A stretch of DNA of 52,955 bases from JABHQR01 sp043812455. Lineage in GTDB: Archaea > Nanobdellota > Nanobdellia > Woesearchaeales > GW2011-AR9. The stretch covers positions 1-52,955 of the forward strand of contig JBDRMB010000014.1 of assembly GCA_043812455.1 (NCBI GenBank), read 5' to 3'. Below, in pieces: positions 49,163 through 52,955 of this stretch (the stretch's first letter is position 1; each line of letters opens with the position of its first letter). Below the pieces are notes generated by a model, which was given only the letters and a program-made list of their open reading frames with translations, searched no databases and was not told the origin of the DNA. The translations under genes were made by a program, and so were the position numbers.

Positions 49163-50083
49163 CTATTTCTTTTTATGCTTCTCTACTTCCTTTGAAAGTT
49201 TAAGCTTCTTGATAAGTTCCTTGTACCTGTTCCTGATAGTAACTTCAGTTACACCAGCAACGTCAGCAACTTCTCGCTGAGTACGTTTCTCACCATGAAT
49301 TAAACTAGCAACATAAAGTGCAGCTGCTGCAATTCCAGTTGGACCTCTCCCTGAAGTTAATTCTACATCACGTGCCATGTCAAGAATCTCAACAGATTTA
49401 CTTTGAGTTTCAGGACTAAGCTTTAATGCAGATGCAAACCTTGGAATATAATCGCTAGGATTACTTGGTTTAATACTAATCTCAAGTTCTCTGGTGATAA
49501 ATCGGTAAGTTCTACCAATTTCTTTCTTTTCAATACCTGAAGCTTCGCCCATTTCGTCTAAAGTTCTTGGAACCTCATGACGCCTACAAGCAGCGTAAAG
49601 TGCACCAGCAACTACAGATTCCATACTTCGGCCACGTACTAAACCACGTTGTACAGCTAATCTATATATTCTCGCAGCTTCTTCTTCAACTTGTTTAGGC
49701 AATTTTAAGAAAGAACTTACTCTTTTCAGTTCCGCCAAAGCAACTTTTAAGTTTCTTTCAATTGCAGTACTGATTCTGTACTGCCATTTTCTTAACCTGA
49801 AAAATTTATCTTTATCTTTTCCGCCTAATTTGTAATAATCTGATGTGGTGCCTATTTCTGTACCTAAACCTTGATCATAACTAGTTTGAGAACTTGGTGC
49901 TCCAGTTCTTCGTTTAGATGCACCGGCATCATCTTCAAAATCACGCCATTCTTGGCTGAAGTCAATCATTCGATCTTCAATAACTAATCCACAGTCTCGA
50001 CAGACAGTTTCACCTTTTTCAGAATTTTGAAATATGTTCTTACTTGCACAATCAGGACATTCTTTGATTTTTTTCTTCATCAT
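49163..50083 (-). CDS. tfb: transcription initiation factor B (TFB)
   Basis: 306 residues. N-terminal zinc ribbon CPDCASKNIF ... CRDCGLVIED, B-reader/linker FSQEWRDFEDD, and two cyclin repeats (about 105-200 and 205-300), the second with SGRGPTGIAAAALYVAS and a helix-turn-helix ending VTEVTIRNRYKEL for the BRE. It recruits RNA polymerase to TBP-bound promoters. The open frame reaches 50173; ATG 50083 (or 50080) leaves the ribbon at its usual distance from the N-terminus. Confidence 0.95.
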   Translation of the reverse strand: MMKKKIKECPDCASKNIFQNSEKGETVCRDCGLVIEDRMIDFSQEWRDFEDDAGASKRRTGAPSSQTSYDQGLGTEIGTTSDYYKLGGKDKDKFFRLRKWQYRISTAIERNLKVALAELKRVSSFLKLPKQVEEEAARIYRLAVQRGLVRGRSMESVVAGALYAACRRHEVPRTLDEMGEASGIEKKEIGRTYRFITRELEISIKPSNPSDYIPRFASALKLSPETQSKSVEILDMARDVELTSGRGPTGIAAAALYVASLIHGEKRTQREVADVAGVTEVTIRNRYKELIKKLKLSKEVEKHKKK

Positions 50084-50283
50084 TTTAATCACAACCTTGT
50101 ATATATCATCTGATATTATCTTATTATCACACCCATCAGAACCTTTTTTTGAATAGTTAAGTTTAAATATCATTTCAATAGGTTATATATAAATGTTTTG
50201 ATTATTTCTAGTTGATTTAGTTGTTTTTTTAGCCCTGGATTTTAGAGAAACCTTTAAATACCTTGAAAAAATCATTCCTAGCT

Positions 50284-50433
50284 ATGATAATGAACAAAAA
50301 AGGGCAATTAGGTATCATTGAACTAAAATTTTTCCTGATCGGTTTAGCAATAGGGCTAGTATTAGCTTTGATCTTAGTAGCATTAATGAATAGTGGAATT
50401 ATTCCGTTTAAGCTGCCTTTGATTAGTTGCTAA
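50284..50433 (+). CDS. 49-residue pilin-like membrane micro-protein
   Basis: MIMNKKGQLGIIELKFF, then a 20-residue hydrophobic helix and a short end with one Cys. The KKGQ plus Glu followed by a hydrophobic helix recalls class III (type IV pilin-like) signal peptides. A TTTAAATACC box (50251-50260) lies about 28 bp before ATG 50284, supporting leaderless expression; ATG 50290 is also possible. Divergent from TFB. The next 183 bp (50434-50616) hold no gene. Confidence 0.6.
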   Translation: MIMNKKGQLGIIELKFFLIGLAIGLVLALILVALMNSGIIPFKLPLISC

Positions 50434-50616
50434 AAAAACTGGACGAAATTTCAATAATTTCTTTTTTACTTATTTGGTTCTATAATTCTGATTTGAAGAT
50501 ACTATATTTACCAGAATAGAAAACAATATAACTGATTAATATAATCTTTTTTCTCAGAATTTGACAAAATTAGCATTAAATCAAAATATTAAATAAAAAA
50601 AGGTAGGTGTTTTATA

Positions 50617-51168
50617 ATGGACGTAGAACGAATTCAAAAAATTAATAATCTTGCTCTTGATTTACTTAAACAAGGGTTAGCTTCTAACAGGGACGATGCT
50701 ATTGCTCAGGCAGAAAAAGTATTTCGTGAAAAGTCAGACGTTTCTTTAAGTGGTGGAGATATGCAAAACAATAGTTTGCAAGTTAATTCTGATGGTAGTG
50801 CTTCTGATCGGAATACTAGACAGAGTAAAGAAGTTAGTCAAGTTGACCTTAACCAAAGCCAGATTGAGAAGATTCTAGAGACTAATACTAAATTTCTAGT
50901 TAACAAAATTAAAGAATTTCAGGAAAAGGTAGAAAATTTAGAGAAAAATGTATCAGCTTTGAAACGTGAGCTAGTTAAACAACGTGAAGAAAATGGTGCT
51001 CGAGCAGCAATGCCTTCAGCTCCAAGTCAAGCTCCAGCTCAACCTGTCGCACCTCGACCAGGTCAACATCCTTCCGGTGGACCAGCAACTGCTGAAAACC
51101 CTAGATCTGGAAATTATGAAGATACAGACGTTTCAATCGAGAAATTCTTTTACGCTGGGTCTAAATAA
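50617..51168 (+). CDS. coiled-coil protein with Pro/Ala-rich linker
   Basis: 183 residues. An N-terminal helix pair (residues 1-40: INNLALDLLKQGLASNRDDA), a Gln/Ser/Asn-rich spacer, a coiled coil (about 85-125: ILETNTKFLVNKIKEFQEKV), a Pro/Ala/Gln linker (130-160) and a short conserved-looking end VSIEKFFYAGSK. No named domain. It has a GGTAGGTG site before ATG 50617. It could be a scaffold; function unknown. Confidence 0.65.
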   Translation: MDVERIQKINNLALDLLKQGLASNRDDAIAQAEKVFREKSDVSLSGGDMQNNSLQVNSDGSASDRNTRQSKEVSQVDLNQSQIEKILETNTKFLVNKIKEFQEKVENLEKNVSALKRELVKQREENGARAAMPSAPSQAPAQPVAPRPGQHPSGGPATAENPRSGNYEDTDVSIEKFFYAGSK

Positions 51169-51298
51169 TCTCATTTTATTAATTTATTTTTTTCTTTTAT
51201 TTCTCAAATTATAGTCTAAATTACCCAAATATTTATATAATAACAATAATATTTTTAACTACTCAATAATAATCATAAAACCTTGGGGGTCACAACAA

Positions 51299-52741
51299 AT
51301 GAAATATACCTATTTAACACTAGTTTTCTTAATATCTTTGCTATTATTACCTTTAGCATTAGCTGATATTACTGTTGAGGATGAAGATCTTGTCTTCGAA
51401 GTAAGTTACGAAAGTCTTGATGGTAGTGATAGTGAAGTTACTGTTACTCATAGTGTAATTTTCAGTAACGATGGAGCAAGTTCTGAAGATGTAACTTTAA
51501 CCTTAAGTTCTGAAAATACTGATTATACGATAAATTTTGTAGATTCCGGCGATCAAGCATTTACAGTTGCAGCTGGAGCAAGCAAAACTGTAAGTTTTGA
51601 AATTGTTCAAGACATTTCAGGTACTGACGAAGGTCTTGAAGAAGAAGTTGCAAGTGTTTTAGTGGAAACCGTTTCTGGACAAAGCACAACTTTTTACTTA
51701 GATGCTAATATCACTTCCATGATCGAACTTAAGGGGATTGAATTTTACCTTAATGGACATTCTGATACTGGTGTTGATGATGGCGATGTTAATGATGACG
51801 ATGTTGACGTTGATGTTGAACCCGGCGATACTGTAGAAATGTATTTTCAGTTTGAGAACTTGTTTGACAAAGATTATCAAAATGGTGACATTGACATCAC
51901 AGTTAATGTTGATCTTGAAGATAACGACTTTGGTGATGATATTAATGAAGATTTTGATTATACTTTAGATTCTGGCGATAAAACTGATGATGACGATGAC
52001 GATCTGAAAATTGAATTTGATGTACCCTCTGACGCTGAAGATAATGATGATTATGAACTTGTCGTAACTGTAGAAGCTGAAGATGAGAATAATGTCAAAT
52101 ATGAAATGGAATGGATCATTATCCTGGAAGTTATCCGGGAAGATGATGATGTTAGGATTGATGATGTTACTGTCTCTCCAAGCAGTCCCTCATGTGGTGA
52201 CGCCGTTACTCTTACTGTTGAAGCCGTAAATTATGGTACTGATGACCAAGATGAAGCTTTGATTACAGTTGAAAGTTCAGAATTAGGCATTGACCTGTAC
52301 GATGAATTCTCATTAGATGCTGGATCAAGCGGTGACAATTCAGAAAATGTAAGATTTACTTTTGATATCCCTGACGATACCCTTGGTGGAACATACGAAC
52401 TTGACATTAGAGTATATTACGACACAAGTAAATTAACCTATACTGAAAAGTATGATCTTGTGATAGGTTCATGCAGTACTGAAGACTCAAGCAGTTCTGA
52501 TAGTGACAGTGATAGCGATTCTAATCCTGAAAATGATGTTGTAGAATTAGTTACTGTTGCTTTAAGTGGTGATAGTGGTGATGATTCTTCAAGCAGTAGT
52601 ACCAGCAGTTCTTCAGGAACAGTTAACACTGTTGAGAAATCTTTCATGAAAGATGAATACATTATTGCTATGATGATCATAACTATCTTGGCAGTATTAG
52701 GTTTACTTTTCATGGTACTGTTCTTGGCTTTGAAGAAGTAA
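51299..52741 (+). CDS. acidic cell-surface protein with CARDB-like domains and C-terminal anchor
   Basis: 480 residues. Signal peptide (about 1-22, ending PLALA), then beta-rich segments that look like immunoglobulin-like/CARDB domains (SPSSPSCGDAVTLTVEAVNYG, LGGTYELDIRVYYD). Dense Asp runs (DDGDVNDDDVDVDV, near 155-170, and others) suggest calcium binding. A Ser/Asp-rich stalk precedes a C-terminal membrane helix (about 455-478) and two Lys. Likely part of the cell envelope. Its promoter region (51169-51298) is AT-rich and no further gene is seen there. Confidence 0.78.
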   Translation: MKYTYLTLVFLISLLLLPLALADITVEDEDLVFEVSYESLDGSDSEVTVTHSVIFSNDGASSEDVTLTLSSENTDYTINFVDSGDQAFTVAAGASKTVSFEIVQDISGTDEGLEEEVASVLVETVSGQSTTFYLDANITSMIELKGIEFYLNGHSDTGVDDGDVNDDDVDVDVEPGDTVEMYFQFENLFDKDYQNGDIDITVNVDLEDNDFGDDINEDFDYTLDSGDKTDDDDDDLKIEFDVPSDAEDNDDYELVVTVEAEDENNVKYEMEWIIILEVIREDDDVRIDDVTVSPSSPSCGDAVTLTVEAVNYGTDDQDEALITVESSELGIDLYDEFSLDAGSSGDNSENVRFTFDIPDDTLGGTYELDIRVYYDTSKLTYTEKYDLVIGSCSTEDSSSSDSDSDSDSNPENDVVELVTVALSGDSGDDSSSSSTSSSSGTVNTVEKSFMKDEYIIAMMIITILAVLGLLFMVLFLALKK

Positions 52742-52827
52742 TTTTTTACTCTTTTTATTTTACTTTTTTCTTAACCTTTTTCTTTTTGTCATAATTTACT
52801 TATTCTTTAACTTTAGGCTCTGTAGAA

Positions 52828-52898
52828 AATCTCGTAAGATTAAAATAACCCTGTAGAATCTCTTCTACAGGGGGTGGTGAATATTAGAGGTATTCACC
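52828..52898 (+). promoter_or_regulatory. structured 5' leader, copy B (three stem-loops)
   Basis: P1 AATCT/AGATT (52828-52841), P2 CCCTGTAGAA/TTCTACAGGG (52849-52872) and P3 GGTGAATA/TATTCACC (52876-52898), with the loop TTAGAGG holding the Shine-Dalgarno. The base of P3 is two bases from ATG 52901. It matches copy A at 58-128 on the other strand, with paired substitutions in all three stems. The 86 bp between it and the surface protein stop hold only AT-rich sequence. Confidence 0.6.
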
Positions 52899-52900
52899 AT

Positions 52901-52955
52901 ATGAAGAAAGAAAAAAGACTTGATAGAAAAATTTATTGCTTGTTTAAAACTGCTG
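52901..52955 (+). CDS. 5' end of an unidentified gene, cut by the window edge
   Basis: The first 18 codons read MKKEKRLDRKIYCLFKTA. Similar to the partial gene at 56 in its first residues, and preceded by the same leader structure. Function cannot be named. Together these suggest a duplicated, leader-controlled gene family flanking this 53-kb stretch in opposite directions. Confidence 0.5.
   Translation, partial: MKKEKRLDRKIYCLFKTA

Noticed and set aside
1..52955. TGA reassigned as a sense codon in this organism
   Set aside because: TGA ends several intact genes (rfcL at 18196, SBDS at 33172, ahcY at 44403), so it is a working stop.

Overview
The window is archaeal, A+T-rich and gene-dense. 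It carries archaeal information-processing genes: TFB, the clamp-loader large subunit, aIF2-alpha, the exosome subunits Rrp4/Rrp41/Rrp42, SBDS, Nop10, Cbf5, GatD, a proteasome alpha subunit, RNA polymerase subunit K, and ribosomal proteins S19e, S27e, L31e, L39e and L44e. Several traits point to the DPANN group, most likely a Woesearchaeota/Pacearchaeota-type lineage: a DUF5679 mini-protein, NosD-type giant surface proteins, KKGQ-type pilin-like micro-proteins, an archaeal AMP phosphorylase and interrupted essential genes. This placement is inferred from gene content, not from a phylogeny. Many first genes of operons have a TATA box about 25-29 nt before the start codon, which implies leaderless transcripts. 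Downstream genes more often show GAGGT-type Shine-Dalgarno sites.

Layout. 1-0.2 kb: start of a minus-strand gene behind a structured leader. 0.2-4.1 kb: coiled-coil protein, cbf5, a phospholipase-C-like protein and the S19e-L39e-L31e operon. 4.2-8.5 kb: yvcK, a HAD phosphatase, a GlmU-like sugar nucleotidyltransferase and AMP phosphorylase. 8.5-11 kb: small zinc-ribbon proteins, Fpg glycosylase and a membrane-anchored protein. 11.2-13.8 kb: valyl-tRNA synthetase split in two by one extra copy of an 8-bp tandem repeat. 13.9-16.5 kb: IMP dehydrogenase with a 381-residue intein. 16.6-19.7 kb: a small protein, rfcL and glycyl-tRNA synthetase. 19.7-23 kb: three exported proteins sharing a C-terminal cysteine module, micro-proteins and hairpin repeats. 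23.1-31.2 kb: a 2710-residue beta-helix surface protein whose stop overlaps the start of an RNase P subunit gene that heads the proteasome/SBDS/exosome superoperon (31.2-35.7 kb). 35.8-38.2 kb: DUF357, a TrmB-like regulator, Pth2 and an orphan gene. 38.3-41.1 kb: L44e-S27e-aIF2-alpha-Nop10 facing a frameshifted gene, a PAC2 protein and an intron-containing tRNA-Leu(GAG). 41.2-46.8 kb: a lipoprotein, GatD, then S-adenosylhomocysteinase, adenosine kinase and an MTAP-APRT fusion. 46.8-50.2 kb: tandem HIT protein, a DHH phosphoesterase with an in-frame TGA, and TFB. 50.2-52.9 kb: a pilin-like micro-protein, a coiled-coil protein, an acidic surface protein and a second copy of the structured leader.

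How the genes fit together. S-adenosylhomocysteinase, adenosine kinase, MTAP-APRT and AMP phosphorylase form a by-product salvage network in which SAM-derived adenosine and methylthioadenosine become AMP. YvcK, a UDP-GlcNAc-binding protein in bacteria, lies beside a GlmU-like enzyme that could make a nucleotide sugar.

The strongest candidates for new biology are: (i) a three-stem RNA-like leader present in two copies, one at each end of the window, with compensatory base changes and its Shine-Dalgarno in a hairpin loop; (ii) the split ValRS; (iii) an overlapping upstream ORF and start-codon hairpin in front of S27e; (iv) a three-copy hairpin repeat family; and (v) the IMPDH intein inserted two residues before the catalytic cysteine. 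No CRISPR array, transposase, rRNA gene or recognisable origin was seen.
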